DNA of 40,638 nucleotides from Clostridia bacterium (GCA_012838615.1 DUOV01000100.1:1-40638), one strand, 5' to 3'; positions 8,804-17,675 are shown, counted from the first letter of the stretch. Made by a program: numbers and translations. Notes: a model not told the origin generated them from the sequence alone.

Positions 8804-8828
8804 GTTACAAGAATAGTGTCCTGGGGGT

Positions 8829-10466
8829 ATGGGATTGAGAAGAAAAATAAGCATAATTATTATTTGCGTTGTTTTGTTATTTACTGTAGGGTGTGGTAAA
8901 TCCCAGCCGTCTGATGAACAGGTTAACGACCAGAAGATAAGCGTAAGAATAAATGAATTAGCTATCAGTATACCTGATGAAGTCGAAAGCCTAGATCCTT
9001 TAAAAATAAAAAATTCTTGGGAGTTGCAGGTAATAAGCAATATCTATGAAGGTATGGTTGTTTATAATTCCGAAACTAGAAAAATTGAACCTGCCTTAGC
9101 AAAGGAATGGAGCAGTACTTCTGATGGCTTGACTTATACCTTTAGGTTAAGAGATAAGGCATACTTTCATTCGGGAAAAGAAGTAACGGCTAGTGACATT
9201 AAAGCTTCTTGGGAACGGGCAATAAAACATTCAAGTGCTGCAACCTGGTACATTTTTAAGAATATAAATGGTTATGAGCAGTTTTATAACGGAAAAACTG
9301 AAGATGTTGCCGGCATAACTGTTTTGAATGATGACATTTTACAAGTGACTTTAGATACACCTGATGAGATGTTTTTGCTAAAACTTACTCATCCTGCAGC
9401 TGCTATTGTAGACGCTGAGTATATTAAGAGCTCAACTTTAGGTTATGGAGTAGCCGGCAATTTTGAAAAGCAATCAAGAGTTAATGGAACTGGACCTTTC
9501 TCTTTGGTAGAATGGGCAGCTCATCAAAATATTACCCTTGAACCTTTTGAAGAACATCCAACTAAATGTCAATTTACAAGAATTGATTTTAGTTTAACTC
9601 CTGATGTGGAAATGGGTTATGCTGATTTAAAACGTGGTTATGTAGAGATTTTGCGAAATGGTCAGAAGTTACCAGATTTAGTTTTGACTAAAGACCCGAT
9701 AGCACAGGAACAGATAACTGAAGAATCAAAGTCTGAAGTGTTTTATTTAGGTTTTAATGTAAAACAAAAATTTCAAGACCAAAGTTTACGTCAAGCTATT
9801 AGCTATGCCATTGATCGGGTAAATCTAACTAAGAAATTAGGTATGGGCAAGGTGGCGGAAGGCCTGCTCCCTAGGGAAATTATTCAAAACCGGAGTCCAT
9901 TAATCAACTATATTTATTCCTTAGAATCAGCCCGAAATTTAATTAATTACAATACTGAAGAACCCCTTAACCGAGAAAAGTTATTATTATATTATGTTGA
10001 TGAAGAAATGAATAATTTACTAGTCGATGAAATAGTTAAAAGTATAGATAAAGCGGGAATAGTAGTAGAAGCTAAAGCTTTGGATTCCTATCAAGAGCTT
10101 TACACAGGAATAGAAAGTGGCAGCATTTCATTTTACCTAGATAGACGGATTGTTCAAGCGGAAGAAGCCGGGTTTTTTTTAACACCATTATTCCATAGTA
10201 AAAGCCCATTTAATTTATCAGGTTACAGTAATGAACTAGTTGATGACTTGCTTGCTTTTTTGCAAAATCAAAAACCTTTTTCCAAGGAGTATGTAGAAAC
10301 TATACTGCAACTTGAAAAAATAATTATGTCTGACGTTCCTATGATAACTCTTCTGGAAAAAGGAGACTGGGTTGTAAAGAGTAATTTAGTTAGCGATACT
10401 GCTTTTCACCCGATATGGGGAATTCAACTTTTGAAGGTAAGGATGAATACAGAAGTAACTCTGTAG
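8829..10466 (+). CDS. Solute-binding lipoprotein, peptide/nickel family 5 (OppA-like)
   Basis: This 545-residue protein is an extracellular substrate-binding component of an ABC importer. The signal peptide has a lipobox (LLFTVGC, lipidated Cys near residue 22). The SBP_bac_5 fold is shown by ISNIYEGMVVYN, ALAKEWSSTSDGLTYTFRLR, SGKEVTASDIKASWERAI and the later FYLGFNVKQKF...LRQAISYAIDR. No permease or ATPase gene is nearby, so it is an orphan binding protein that either borrows a transporter or acts as a sensor or chaperone. The substrate is unknown. The ATG at 8829 is very close to GGGGG (8823-8827); a TTG at 8835 would be better spaced and still leaves a full signal peptide. Confidence 0.9.
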   Translation: MGLRRKISIIIICVVLLFTVGCGKSQPSDEQVNDQKISVRINELAISIPDEVESLDPLKIKNSWELQVISNIYEGMVVYNSETRKIEPALAKEWSSTSDGLTYTFRLRDKAYFHSGKEVTASDIKASWERAIKHSSAATWYIFKNINGYEQFYNGKTEDVAGITVLNDDILQVTLDTPDEMFLLKLTHPAAAIVDAEYIKSSTLGYGVAGNFEKQSRVNGTGPFSLVEWAAHQNITLEPFEEHPTKCQFTRIDFSLTPDVEMGYADLKRGYVEILRNGQKLPDLVLTKDPIAQEQITEESKSEVFYLGFNVKQKFQDQSLRQAISYAIDRVNLTKKLGMGKVAEGLLPREIIQNRSPLINYIYSLESARNLINYNTEEPLNREKLLLYYVDEEMNNLLVDEIVKSIDKAGIVVEAKALDSYQELYTGIESGSISFYLDRRIVQAEEAGFFLTPLFHSKSPFNLSGYSNELVDDLLAFLQNQKPFSKEYVETILQLEKIIMSDVPMITLLEKGDWVVKSNLVSDTAFHPIWGIQLLKVRMNTEVTL

Positions 10467-10512
10467 TAAATTTTTCCTATGTATGCATATTGAAAATATA
10501 TTTATCCATACT

Positions 10513-10547
10513 AAGACTAGCACCTGGAGTGGGAGGTTGCTAGTCTT
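10513..10547 (+). promoter_or_regulatory. Hairpin enclosing the ribosome binding site of the next gene
   Basis: Perfect 9-bp arms AAGACTAGC (10513-10521) and GCTAGTCTT (10539-10547) flank a loop that contains GGGAGG (10531-10536). The second arm includes the first two bases of the TTG start codon. It lacks a U tract, so it is more likely a translational control element than a terminator. Confidence 0.45.
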
Positions 10548-11451
10548 GATTGATTTTAAATTTCATATTTTTTCTTTAGTTGCTATTTTTTTAGCCTTAG
10601 GGATTGGTATAGTAGTTGGAATCACCTTAATCGGAGATGATTCCTTGATCCAAGAACAAAAAGTAATAATTGACAGACTGGAAGAAGAATTTAATCTATT
10701 GCGTGCAGAGAGTCGCGAAACTCAACAAGAAATTGTAGCTTTTAAAAACAGTAATGATGTTTATCAGCAATTTGCTCAATCAGTATTACCTATTTTAGTA
10801 GAAAAACGTTTAGACAATAGAAATATTGCTATTATTAATACTAATAATTATGTAAGTACGGATAGTTTGGAAAAAAGTTTAGAATTAGCAGGAGCTAATG
10901 TGGTTTCTTTAACCAATATTAACACAAGTTTTGATTTTAGTTCTGAAAAAGTTGGAGCTTTACTGGAAACAAATCTGGGAATTCAGGCGACAAAAAATAC
11001 CAATGAATTAATTATCTCAACTGTTAAATATATCGGACAAGGAATACTATATGGGTTTGAACCTGAAAAATTAACTTTTCTTCAGGAAGTAAAATTAGTT
11101 GAATTTAGGGCAGGTAATTTGCTTAACTTAGATTGTGTTATAATCTTAGGAGGAAAACATGTAAAAGATGATAACTTAGTAAAAGCAATAGATTTAACTT
11201 TAATAACTTTATTTTTAGAAAATGGGGTTGAAGTGGTAGCTGCTGAGCAAAGTGAGGTACCATACTCATCAATAGCTCATTATAAAACCAAGGGTATTAC
11301 TACAGTAGATAATATAGAAACGCCTCTTGGGCAGATCGCGCTAGTTTATGCTTTAGACGGAATGCCTGGTCATTATGGTGTAAAAGAAACGGCTGAAAAA
11401 ATACTGCCTGATTTAAATGAAATTGCAGTACGTAGTAGCATGGTACAGTAA
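10546..11451 (+). CDS. MctB-like membrane protein (DUF3186 'copper transporter' family)
   Basis: The start of this protein, LIDFKFHIFSLVAIFLALGIGIVVG, aligns with the typical family N-terminus (MIDFRYHLVSLIAVFLALAVGI), so I place the start at TTG 10546, nine bases after GGGAGG, giving about 301 residues. An in-frame ATG at 10483 would add an atypical 21-residue extension. After one membrane segment comes a coiled coil (about 35-70, LEEEFNLLRAESRETQQEI) and an extracytoplasmic alpha/beta domain. In mycobacteria MctB is linked to copper efflux as an outer-membrane channel, but most Firmicute members have no proven role and no copper genes are nearby. It follows the binding-protein gene after a short gap. 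Confidence 0.7.
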   Translation: MIDFKFHIFSLVAIFLALGIGIVVGITLIGDDSLIQEQKVIIDRLEEEFNLLRAESRETQQEIVAFKNSNDVYQQFAQSVLPILVEKRLDNRNIAIINTNNYVSTDSLEKSLELAGANVVSLTNINTSFDFSSEKVGALLETNLGIQATKNTNELIISTVKYIGQGILYGFEPEKLTFLQEVKLVEFRAGNLLNLDCVIILGGKHVKDDNLVKAIDLTLITLFLENGVEVVAAEQSEVPYSSIAHYKTKGITTVDNIETPLGQIALVYALDGMPGHYGVKETAEKILPDLNEIAVRSSMVQ

Positions 11452-11527
11452 AAGTTCTGACGAATTAATTAGCTGTTATCTAATGGGTATAGATGTTGTT
11501 TATTGAGCAAACGGAAAAAAGAAACCC

Positions 11528-11557
11528 TTGTCTGTTGAGTAATATTTATGATATAAT
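11528..11557 (+). promoter_or_regulatory. Promoter of tRNA-Leu(GAG)
   Basis: TTGTCT (11528-11533), an 18-base spacer and a perfect TATAAT (11552-11557) lie 27 bases before the tRNA. Confidence 0.55.
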
Positions 11558-11583
11558 CAATTTGTTAACTTCAAAAGATGTTT

Positions 11584-11670
11584 GCGGAAGTGCTGGAATC
11601 GGCAGACAGGCTTGTTTGAGGGGCAAGTGCCCAGTAGGGCGTGCGGGTTCAAGTCCCGCCTTCCGCACCA
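11584..11670 (+). tRNA. tRNA-Leu (anticodon GAG)
   Basis: This is an 87-base class-II tRNA. The acceptor arms GCGGAAG / CTTCCGC pair perfectly and CCA is encoded. The anticodon loop TTGAGGG carries GAG, which reads CUC and CUU. The long variable arm (GTGCCCAGTAGGGCGT) is typical of leucine tRNAs, and the T loop is TTCAAGT. It stands alone, with its own promoter and terminator. Confidence 0.96.
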
Positions 11671-11680
11671 TAATTTTATT

Positions 11681-11719
11681 AAAAAGCCGTATCAACTATT
11701 TGTTGACACGGCTTTTAAT
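11681..11719 (+). terminator. Terminator after tRNA-Leu, probably bidirectional
   Basis: The stem AAAAGCCGT-TCAAC / GTTGA-ACGGCTTTT has one mismatch. It has U-rich tails on both strands, so it can also end the convergent HD-domain gene whose stop is at 11735. Confidence 0.85.
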
Positions 11720-11734
11720 TTTCTTGTGTTTTGG

Positions 11735-12910
11735 CTAGGCAATTTTTTCAGTAATAATAGTGTTAAATTTGCTAAGAAGTCTGTAATCAAAATCTCCACG
11801 ATTAGCCATATTTTTTAGGATGTTCATTGCTTCCTGATGGGACATTCCTTTCCTATAAGGGCGATCTTCGACAAGAGCAACATAGACATCAGAAATAGCA
11901 ATTATCTGCTCTTCTTCTGACAGGTTTGTTAAACCTTCAGGATAACCTTGGCCATTTAGCTTTTCGTGATGGTTACCTGCCCATTCGGCAATTTCCTCTA
12001 GTCCATTAATTTGTCGTAAAATCTTCTTAGTGTAGTATGAATGTTGTCTTATAACAGCGAACTCCTCAGGTGTGAGGCTACTAGGTTTTTCTAATATAGA
12101 ATTGGGAACCATTACTTTGCCTATATCATGTAAATAAGCTGCTATACTAATTTTTCTTGTTTTTAACTCGTCATAACCTAAATTGAGAGCTACCTGACTT
12201 GCTAAACGTTGTAGACTAAGTGAATGTTGGTGTGTAAAACGGCTTTTATTGTCAATTATACGACTAAAGGCTTTGGCAATTTCTTCAAAATCATTAAATG
12301 AGATGTAAATAGGACTTGGTTCGACCTTTTTTAAACTGTAATCCAGGTTACGGACCTCTAAGTCTAACCAAAACTGTTCGGTTTTGGCAATTTCTAAAAA
12401 TGCATCTTTAATTTCTGGAAAAAATTTTTTTCCAGAACTATTTAAAACCCAGTCAAAAATTTTATAACGTAGTTTGGTGGAGGGAATTTGACCGTTTAAA
12501 AATAAATCTAAATGATCTGCAAAACTTAATATTTTGGATTCAAAAGGAATTTGTTCTGATTTTAGTTTAAAGGCACCACTTCCGTCGTAATATTCGTGAT
12601 GGTATTTCACTATTTTAGATAAACCTTTTAAATGCGGGAAATGGTTTAAAATTTTTGCGCCTATTTCAGCATGGTCAAACATAAGCTTGGTCTGGTTATG
12701 GATTTCTTTAAGGCCATAGATACTTAGTTCACCACTTGCTCCTAAATCGTGTAAAAGTCCCCCAAAATAACACATAGTTTCTGAAGCCCCTAAAGATTGA
12801 GCCAGACGCGTTGCTACATAGGCTGTTCTTTTAGAATGCTCACAGCTACGTTCTCCAGCAAGGTCAATAATAACTGCAAATGCATTACATATTTCGTTTA
12901 GCAATAGCAT
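11735..12910 (-). CDS. Two-domain HD/HD-GYP protein, putative cyclic-di-GMP phosphodiesterase
   Basis: This 391-residue cytoplasmic protein has two tandem HD domains. The N-terminal one (about 15-140) has HSKRTAYVATRLAQ, GGLLHDLGA and a degenerate HHEYYDGSGAF. The C-terminal one (about 215-390) is a canonical HD-GYP: FTHQHSLSLQ, AYLHDIGKVMVP, RQHSYYTKKIL and NHHEKLNGQGYPEGL. The full set of metal ligands in the second domain suggests hydrolysis of c-di-GMP to pGpG or GMP. No receiver or sensor domain is attached, so the first domain may play the regulatory part. Its natural partners are not visible here. It reads leftward, converging on tRNA-Leu. Confidence 0.85.
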   Translation of the reverse strand: MLLLNEICNAFAVIIDLAGERSCEHSKRTAYVATRLAQSLGASETMCYFGGLLHDLGASGELSIYGLKEIHNQTKLMFDHAEIGAKILNHFPHLKGLSKIVKYHHEYYDGSGAFKLKSEQIPFESKILSFADHLDLFLNGQIPSTKLRYKIFDWVLNSSGKKFFPEIKDAFLEIAKTEQFWLDLEVRNLDYSLKKVEPSPIYISFNDFEEIAKAFSRIIDNKSRFTHQHSLSLQRLASQVALNLGYDELKTRKISIAAYLHDIGKVMVPNSILEKPSSLTPEEFAVIRQHSYYTKKILRQINGLEEIAEWAGNHHEKLNGQGYPEGLTNLSEEEQIIAISDVYVALVEDRPYRKGMSHQEAMNILKNMANRGDFDYRLLSKFNTIITEKIA

Positions 12911-12929
12911 TTACTATCATCCTTTAATT

Positions 12930-12963
12930 AAAATAAAGTACCATATTAATGATACTTTATTTT
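12930..12963 (-). terminator. Probable terminator of the enoyl-CoA hydratase gene
   Basis: An 11-bp AT-rich perfect stem (AAAATAAAGTA / TACTTTATTTT) lies between the two leftward genes, with a U-rich tail on the minus strand. It is weak because the stem has little GC. Confidence 0.5.
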
Positions 12964-12998
12964 GAACTAAATATTTTTAAAAATATAATAAAAATTTT

Positions 12999-13787
12999 TT
13001 ATTTCCCGGGTCTATTTTTATCAAAAATTGGCTTTCGCTTGGTTGTAAAAGCATCAATGCCTTCCATATGATCAGAAAAGTTAAAACAGGCTGCAAAATT
13101 CTTGGCTTCTTTGTTGGAAATTTGTTCAGAATTAAGTGTGGCAAAAAAATTTATAGTTTGTTTTAGCTGACTAAGGGAGTAAAACGATAAAGAATTCAAA
13201 GTACGGGCCAGATCACGAGCTGCACTATGGGCTAATCCGTAAGCTACAACTTTATTTACCAGTCCTAAAGCAAAAGCTTCGTCAGCCGTAATTTGTCTGC
13301 CCAAAAACAGCAATTCCTTAGCTTTTGAAATACCGAGCAATTGGATGAGTCGCTTGATTCCGCCAAAGCAAGGTATTATACCTAACGATACTTCAGGTTG
13401 CATAAACGTTGCATTAGCTGAAGCAATGCGCAAATCGCAAGCCAGGGCTAATTCACAACCGGCACCAATGCTCTGTCCGTTGATGGCGGCAATAACAGGC
13501 TGAGGTAAATCAACTATTTTTTGAAATACTTGTTGGCCATAGCAAGCAAATTTATAAACTGTTTCTGGATCTATATTTACTAGCTCAGAATAATCTAAGC
13601 CTGACGAGAATGCTTTTTCTCCTGCTCCTGTAATAATAATAGTTCGTACTGAATTGTCATCTTTTAACAAATCTAATAGTTCGTTAAGTTCGTCAAGTAA
13701 GTTCAAATCTATGGTGTTTAAAGCTTCAGGACTATTAATTATTACCGAAAGCAGTAATTCTTCTTTTTTTGTTGTCAAATAAGACAT
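12999..13787 (-). CDS. Enoyl-CoA hydratase/isomerase (crotonase family)
   Basis: This protein of about 262 residues belongs to the crotonase superfamily, which hydrates or isomerises acyl-CoA thioesters. NTIDLNLLDELNELLDLL, the oxyanion-hole region GEKAFSSGLDYSEL and IGAGCELALACDLRIA, and QPEVSLGIIPCFGGIKRL are present, with the two glutamates expected of a hydratase (in GCELAL and PEVSLG). The start is taken at the ATG at 13787, five bases after AGGTG, rather than 13826. It stands alone, with no thiolase or acyl-CoA dehydrogenase nearby, so the substrate cannot be given. A palindrome lies 52 bases upstream in the region shared with thrC. Confidence 0.88.
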   Translation of the reverse strand: MSYLTTKKEELLLSVIINSPEALNTIDLNLLDELNELLDLLKDDNSVRTIIITGAGEKAFSSGLDYSELVNIDPETVYKFACYGQQVFQKIVDLPQPVIAAINGQSIGAGCELALACDLRIASANATFMQPEVSLGIIPCFGGIKRLIQLLGISKAKELLFLGRQITADEAFALGLVNKVVAYGLAHSAARDLARTLNSLSFYSLSQLKQTINFFATLNSEQISNKEAKNFAACFNFSDHMEGIDAFTTKRKPIFDKNRPGK

Positions 13788-13838
13788 AAAGACACCTGCT
13801 CCTTTTCCATCATACTCATCTTTCAAAGTATATGCTCT

Positions 13839-13863
13839 AAGAATGTGACAATATCACATTCTT
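13839..13863. promoter_or_regulatory. Perfect palindrome in the divergent echA-thrC control region
   Basis: Ten-base arms AAGAATGTGA / TCACATTCTT flank the five-base centre CAATA. It sits between two divergent genes where no transcript ends and lacks a clean U tract, so an operator is more likely than a terminator. The inner TGTGA / TCACA recalls Crp-Fnr sites, but the spacer is five, not six. Confidence 0.55.
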
Positions 13864-13978
13864 TTAAAATAATAATGTTGCTGACTAAGATGGTTGTTTT
13901 TTTATTCTCGTTTTGATGATAGAATAAGAACAATGTATGTGAAATTTCTTATTGAGTTAAGGTATAGAGGTGGTAATA

Positions 13979-15472
13979 ATGCTTTACGAAAGTACAAGGA
14001 TGGAAAGTTTACCTGTTGCTTCAGCGCAAGCAATTCTTTCTGGAATTGCTCCTGATGGTGGACTATTTGTGCCAATGAATGAAGTAACCATAAATACAAA
14101 AGAATTAGAAAAACTGGTCGATTTGTCATACCAGGCTCGAGCAGTATTTGTTTTAAAACAATTTCTAACCGATTTTAATGAAGAAGAATTAAGAGAATGT
14201 GTGGAAGATGCCTATAATAGTAAAAACTTTGATCACGCTTCCATAGCTCCTTTGACTTTGCTCAATGATAATTTGGCCGTACTAGAATTGTGGCATGGAC
14301 CAACATATGCTTTTAAAGATATGGCCTTACAATTATTACCCCGTTTATTGATGAAAAGCGCCGAGAAGGTAGGGGATGAATCTGATTATGTAATTTTAGT
14401 TGCAACTTCAGGCGATACTGGCAAAGCTGCCTTAGAGGGCTTTAAAGATGTTCCTAAAACGAAAATACTTGTTTTTTATCCTGTTGAAGGAGTAAGCCAG
14501 GTTCAAAAATTACAAATGATTACCCAAGAAGGGCACAATGTTGGTGTAGTAGCTGTGGAAGGAAATTTTGACGATACACAAAATGGCGTTAAAAAGATAT
14601 TTAACGATCAAGAGTTTAAAGCCCGACTTTTAGAAAAAGGTCACAAATTTTCATCTGCTAATTCTATAAATTGGGGTCGGCTTGTACCACAGATAGTTTA
14701 TTATTTTTCCGCTTATTTAGATTTAGTTAAGACAAAAAAGATTTCCTTGGGGCAAGAGATTAACTTTGTGGTTCCAACAGGTAACTTTGGTAATATTTTG
14801 GCAGGTTTTTATGCTAAAAGCATGGGGCTACCCATTTATAAGTTGATCTGTGCTTCCAATCAAAATAACGTTTTAACTGATTTTATTAATACAGGTGTTT
14901 ATGATCGGAATCGTACTTTTCACAAAACTATTTCTCCCTCGATGGATATTTTAATCTCCAGTAATTTAGAACGATTACTTTTTGAACTTTCCGTTGAACC
15001 CGGTAAAGTTAAGGGATGGATGGAGGATTTAAAAAGGGCTGGAAGATATGAAATAGATGAGGATCTTAAGAATAAAATAACCTGTAATTTTTGGGCTGGA
15101 TTTAGCTCAGACTTAGAAACCAAGCAGCGAATCAGAAAGATTTATGAAAACTATCAATATGTAACTGATACTCATACTGCAGTTGCTTGGGACGTCTATG
15201 AAAAATATAGATATGAAACAGGAGATAAGCATCCTACCGTAATAGTTTCAACTGCAAGTCCTTTTAAATTTAACACAAGTGTGTGTGAAGCTATTTATGG
15301 TAAGAATACTATAGAAGGAAAAAGTGAACTTGAAATATTAAAATTATTGGCCGCTAAAACAGGACTGGAAATCCCTAAAGCCTTAAATCAACTAGAACAA
15401 AAAGCTATTATTCATAACGAAGTATGTCAGAAAGAAGAAATGCTTATGCAGGTAGCTGAATTTTTATTTTAA
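13979..15472 (+). CDS. thrC: Threonine synthase
   Basis: This PLP enzyme converts O-phosphohomoserine to threonine. It has about 497 residues and belongs to the longer class of threonine synthases, with an N-terminal extension (LYESTRMESLPVASAQAILS, GGLFVP). The PLP lysine lies in GPTYAFKDMALQLLP, and VATSGDTGKAALEG and VVPTGNFGNILAGFYAK bind the phosphate groups. ATG 13979 is chosen over GTG 13970, because AGAGGTGG (13965-13972) is the ribosome binding site. It is alone; homoserine genes are not in the window. Confidence 0.96.
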   Translation: MLYESTRMESLPVASAQAILSGIAPDGGLFVPMNEVTINTKELEKLVDLSYQARAVFVLKQFLTDFNEEELRECVEDAYNSKNFDHASIAPLTLLNDNLAVLELWHGPTYAFKDMALQLLPRLLMKSAEKVGDESDYVILVATSGDTGKAALEGFKDVPKTKILVFYPVEGVSQVQKLQMITQEGHNVGVVAVEGNFDDTQNGVKKIFNDQEFKARLLEKGHKFSSANSINWGRLVPQIVYYFSAYLDLVKTKKISLGQEINFVVPTGNFGNILAGFYAKSMGLPIYKLICASNQNNVLTDFINTGVYDRNRTFHKTISPSMDILISSNLERLLFELSVEPGKVKGWMEDLKRAGRYEIDEDLKNKITCNFWAGFSSDLETKQRIRKIYENYQYVTDTHTAVAWDVYEKYRYETGDKHPTVIVSTASPFKFNTSVCEAIYGKNTIEGKSELEILKLLAAKTGLEIPKALNQLEQKAIIHNEVCQKEEMLMQVAEFLF

Positions 15473-15589
15473 TAACAGCAGTTAAAAGAAATGCACGCAT
15501 TTTCGGTCCAAGTCCGCGTTTCAGTATTGTATTCCTTGACAGTTTGTGTCAAAGGGCAGAGTTTTATAAATTCCTACAATAAAACATGA

Positions 15590-15622
15590 AGACCTTGGTT
15601 TCCATACCAAGGTCTGTTTTTT
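15590..15622 (+). terminator. Terminator between thrC and trpB
   Basis: A perfect 10-bp stem (AGACCTTGGT / ACCAAGGTCT), loop TTCCAT, then a run of U. It lies between convergent thrC and trpB and probably serves thrC. The remaining 117 bases of this gap hold no gene I can support. Confidence 0.9.
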
Positions 15623-15627
15623 GATAA

Positions 15628-16821
15628 CTACTTATTGAAAAGTTCAAACACTTGTTGTACGTCTTTGTCACCCCTGCCAGAAAGATTAACAATTATAATT
15701 TGATCCTTTCTCATTTTTGGGGCAGCTTTAATAGCGTAGGCAACAGCATGGGAACTTTCCAAGGCAGGTATGATACCTTCAATTTTTGAAAGCAACTTAA
15801 AAGCCTCTAAAGCTTCATTATCAGTTACTGCAACGTAATCTGCTCTTCCTATTGCTTTCAAATAACTGTGTTCAGGTCCAACACCAGGGTAATCTAGGCC
15901 TGCCGCTATAGAATGGGTGGGAAGAGGGTTTCCTTCTGAATCGGCAACTACATAGCATTTAAAGCCGTGAATTATACCTGGAACGCCAGCTGTCAGAGGT
16001 GCAGCATGGCGACCTGTTTCTAATCCATCTCCTCCTGGTTCAACACCGACAATTTTTACATCTTTATCGTCAAGAAATGGTGCAAACAAGCCAATCGCAT
16101 TACTTCCGCCGCCTACACAAGCGGTGATCAAATCTGGAAGCCGACCTTCTTTCTCAAGAATTTGCTTTCTGGCTTCTTGGCCAATAATTGATTGAAAATG
16201 TTTCACAATTAGAGGGTAGGGATGGGGGCCTACTGCAGAACCTAATAAATAATAGGTGTTTTTATAGTTGGCGATTAAGTCTTCAAGCGCTACGTCTACC
16301 GCATCTTTTAACGTTCTCAAACCTCTTGTCACAGGTACTACTTTTGCACCCAGAAGTTCCATCCTGAAAACATTGAGAGCCTGACGTTTAGTGTCTTCTT
16401 CACCCATGTAAATCGTACAATCTAAACCAAACAAAGCACAGGCAGTAGCTGTAGCAACTCCATGTTGTCCGGCACCTGTTTCAGCAATAACCCTTTTTAA
16501 TCCCATTTTTTTGGCTAATAAAACTTGGCCCAGAACATTATTGATCTTATGGGCACCTGTATGGTTTAAATCTTCACGTTTTAAATATATTTTTGCACCA
16601 TTTAAATGTTCTGTTAATCTTTTAGCAAAGTACAGGGGATTTGGTCTACCCACGTACTCTAGTAGGTAGTAATTAAGCTCCTCAAGAAAATCAGGGTCAT
16701 CTTTATAGGCTAAAAAAGCCTTTTCAATTTCTTTAAGGGCTGGTTGTAACTGTTCAGGGACAAAACACCCCCCAAAGTCACCAAAAAAACCATTTTGACA
16801 TTCTTCTCTTACTAACCTCAT
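15628..16821 (-). CDS. trpB: Tryptophan synthase beta chain
   Basis: This enzyme condenses indole with serine to give tryptophan; PLP binds the lysine in [20 protein letters not shown]. It has 397 residues, the standard TrpB1 length. Other markers are [33 protein letters not shown], the phosphate-binding [10 protein letters not shown] and the C-terminal [15 protein letters not shown] precedes the ATG. No trpA or other trp gene is adjacent, so it is an orphan beta chain that may pair with a distant TrpA or salvage indole. Only about 150 bases separate it from the divergent regulator, too little for a T-box leader. Confidence 0.96.
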   Translation of the reverse strand: MRLVREECQNGFFGDFGGCFVPEQLQPALKEIEKAFLAYKDDPDFLEELNYYLLEYVGRPNPLYFAKRLTEHLNGAKIYLKREDLNHTGAHKINNVLGQVLLAKKMGLKRVIAETGAGQHGVATATACALFGLDCTIYMGEEDTKRQALNVFRMELLGAKVVPVTRGLRTLKDAVDVALEDLIANYKNTYYLLGSAVGPHPYPLIVKHFQSIIGQEARKQILEKEGRLPDLITACVGGGSNAIGLFAPFLDDKDVKIVGVEPGGDGLETGRHAAPLTAGVPGIIHGFKCYVVADSEGNPLPTHSIAAGLDYPGVGPEHSYLKAIGRADYVAVTDNEALEAFKLLSKIEGIIPALESSHAVAYAIKAAPKMRKDQIIIVNLSGRGDKDVQQVFELFNK

Positions 16822-16872
16822 CTCTTCTCCTCCATCTCATCTCAGATTTTTTTAGGATTTAACCCTCCGTAT

Positions 16873-16901
16873 ATTTTATACTACTTACAGAAGAATGACA
16901 A
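16873..16901 (-). promoter_or_regulatory. Promoter of trpB
   Basis: On the minus strand TTGTCA, a 17-base spacer and TAAAAT form a good sigma-A promoter. It faces away from, and lies back-to-back with, the promoter of the first GntR gene. Confidence 0.55.
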
Positions 16902-16906
16902 TGCAG

Positions 16907-16935
16907 ATGACAAAATAAACAATAAACTCTATAAT
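16907..16935 (+). promoter_or_regulatory. Promoter of the first GntR gene
   Basis: ATGACA (16907-16912), a 17-base spacer and a perfect TATAAT (16930-16935) make a strong sigma-A promoter. The predicted transcript start, near 16942, lies after the ATG at 16937, which supports the GTG start at 16976. Confidence 0.7.
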
Positions 16936-16975
16936 TATGTTAGTTAACAAAGATGTAGCATTAGAGGTGAAGGTA

Positions 16976-17638
16976 GTGGGTAAACCCAGATTAAAATTTA
17001 CAAGTAAAAGTGAATATGTATATCAAGTTTTAAGAGAACGTATTATTCAGGGAGAACTTCAAACAAATAAACGCTACAAAGCGGTAGATATAGCTGCAGA
17101 ACTAGGCGTAAGTAGAACTCCGGTCAGCAATGCAGTTAAAATTCTTGCCTCACAGGGTTATGTAACTTTATTGCCAAGTGTAGGATTTGAAATAAAACAG
17201 CTAACCCTCAAAGAAGTTGAGGGAATTTTATTGATACGAGGGGCTTTAGAGGAACTGGCGATTGAACTTGCAATGGATAATGTTTCTCCTCGAGATATTG
17301 CTGATTTACGGAAAATTTTGCCTACTTGTGAAAGAGCAATAGAAAGGCAGGACAGCAGAAAATATAGTGAATTAAATAAAGAGTTTCATTTTAATTTATA
17401 TCAGTTTGCTGATCTTCCTAATCTAATTGAAACTTTTGAAACTCTTTGGATTCATGAAGGTTGGTATAGTAAAGAACTAAAAAACAACCCTGAAAATATA
17501 TTAACTTTAGTTAAAGACCATTATGAAATTGTAGATCTTATTGAGAAAAAAGAGAAAAATAGAATTAAAGCTTTAGTCAGACGTCATATATATAACTGTT
17601 TACATGTTGTTTCTGAATCATTATCTAACATTAAATAA
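16976..17638 (+). CDS. GntR-family regulator, FadR/FCD subfamily (paralogue 1)
   Basis: This DNA-binding regulator of about 220 residues has a winged helix (about 10-75: SEYVYQVLRERIIQGEL, AAELGVSRTPVSNAVKILAS) and an all-alpha FCD ligand domain (about 85-215) with the likely metal ligands in NKEFHFNLY, KDHYEIV and VRRHIYN. The GTG at 16976 follows AGAGGTGA at the right distance and makes the N-terminus match the second regulator (KSEYVY / KSQAVY). The ATG at 16937 would overlap the promoter. It is divergent from trpB and clearly paralogous to the regulator at 18655 (shared EGWY and DHY motifs), so it may respond to a related ligand and could control the dehydrogenase operon. Confidence 0.88.
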   Translation: MGKPRLKFTSKSEYVYQVLRERIIQGELQTNKRYKAVDIAAELGVSRTPVSNAVKILASQGYVTLLPSVGFEIKQLTLKEVEGILLIRGALEELAIELAMDNVSPRDIADLRKILPTCERAIERQDSRKYSELNKEFHFNLYQFADLPNLIETFETLWIHEGWYSKELKNNPENILTLVKDHYEIVDLIEKKEKNRIKALVRRHIYNCLHVVSESLSNIK

Positions 17639-17675
17639 AAAAAGAATATAAATAAAAAATGTGCCAATTAGCAGG

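Noticed and set aside
11493-11818. Two overlapping plus-strand open frames of about 80 residues.
   Set aside because: They run through tRNA-Leu(GAG) and its terminator and the products resemble no protein.
13839-13863. Assigning the palindrome as a Crp or Fnr site.
   Set aside because: The spacer between TGTGA and TCACA is five rather than six, and no regulator gene is visible, so only 'candidate operator' is supported.
15473-15589. Small palindromes (TTGACA-gtttg-TGTCAA and GAAATGC-type) after thrC.
   Set aside because: They are short, near no start codon, and within reach of chance in AT-rich sequence.
16822-16975. T-box or trp leader upstream of trpB.
   Set aside because: The gap is short, is filled by two back-to-back promoters, and shows no T-box core sequence or antiterminator.
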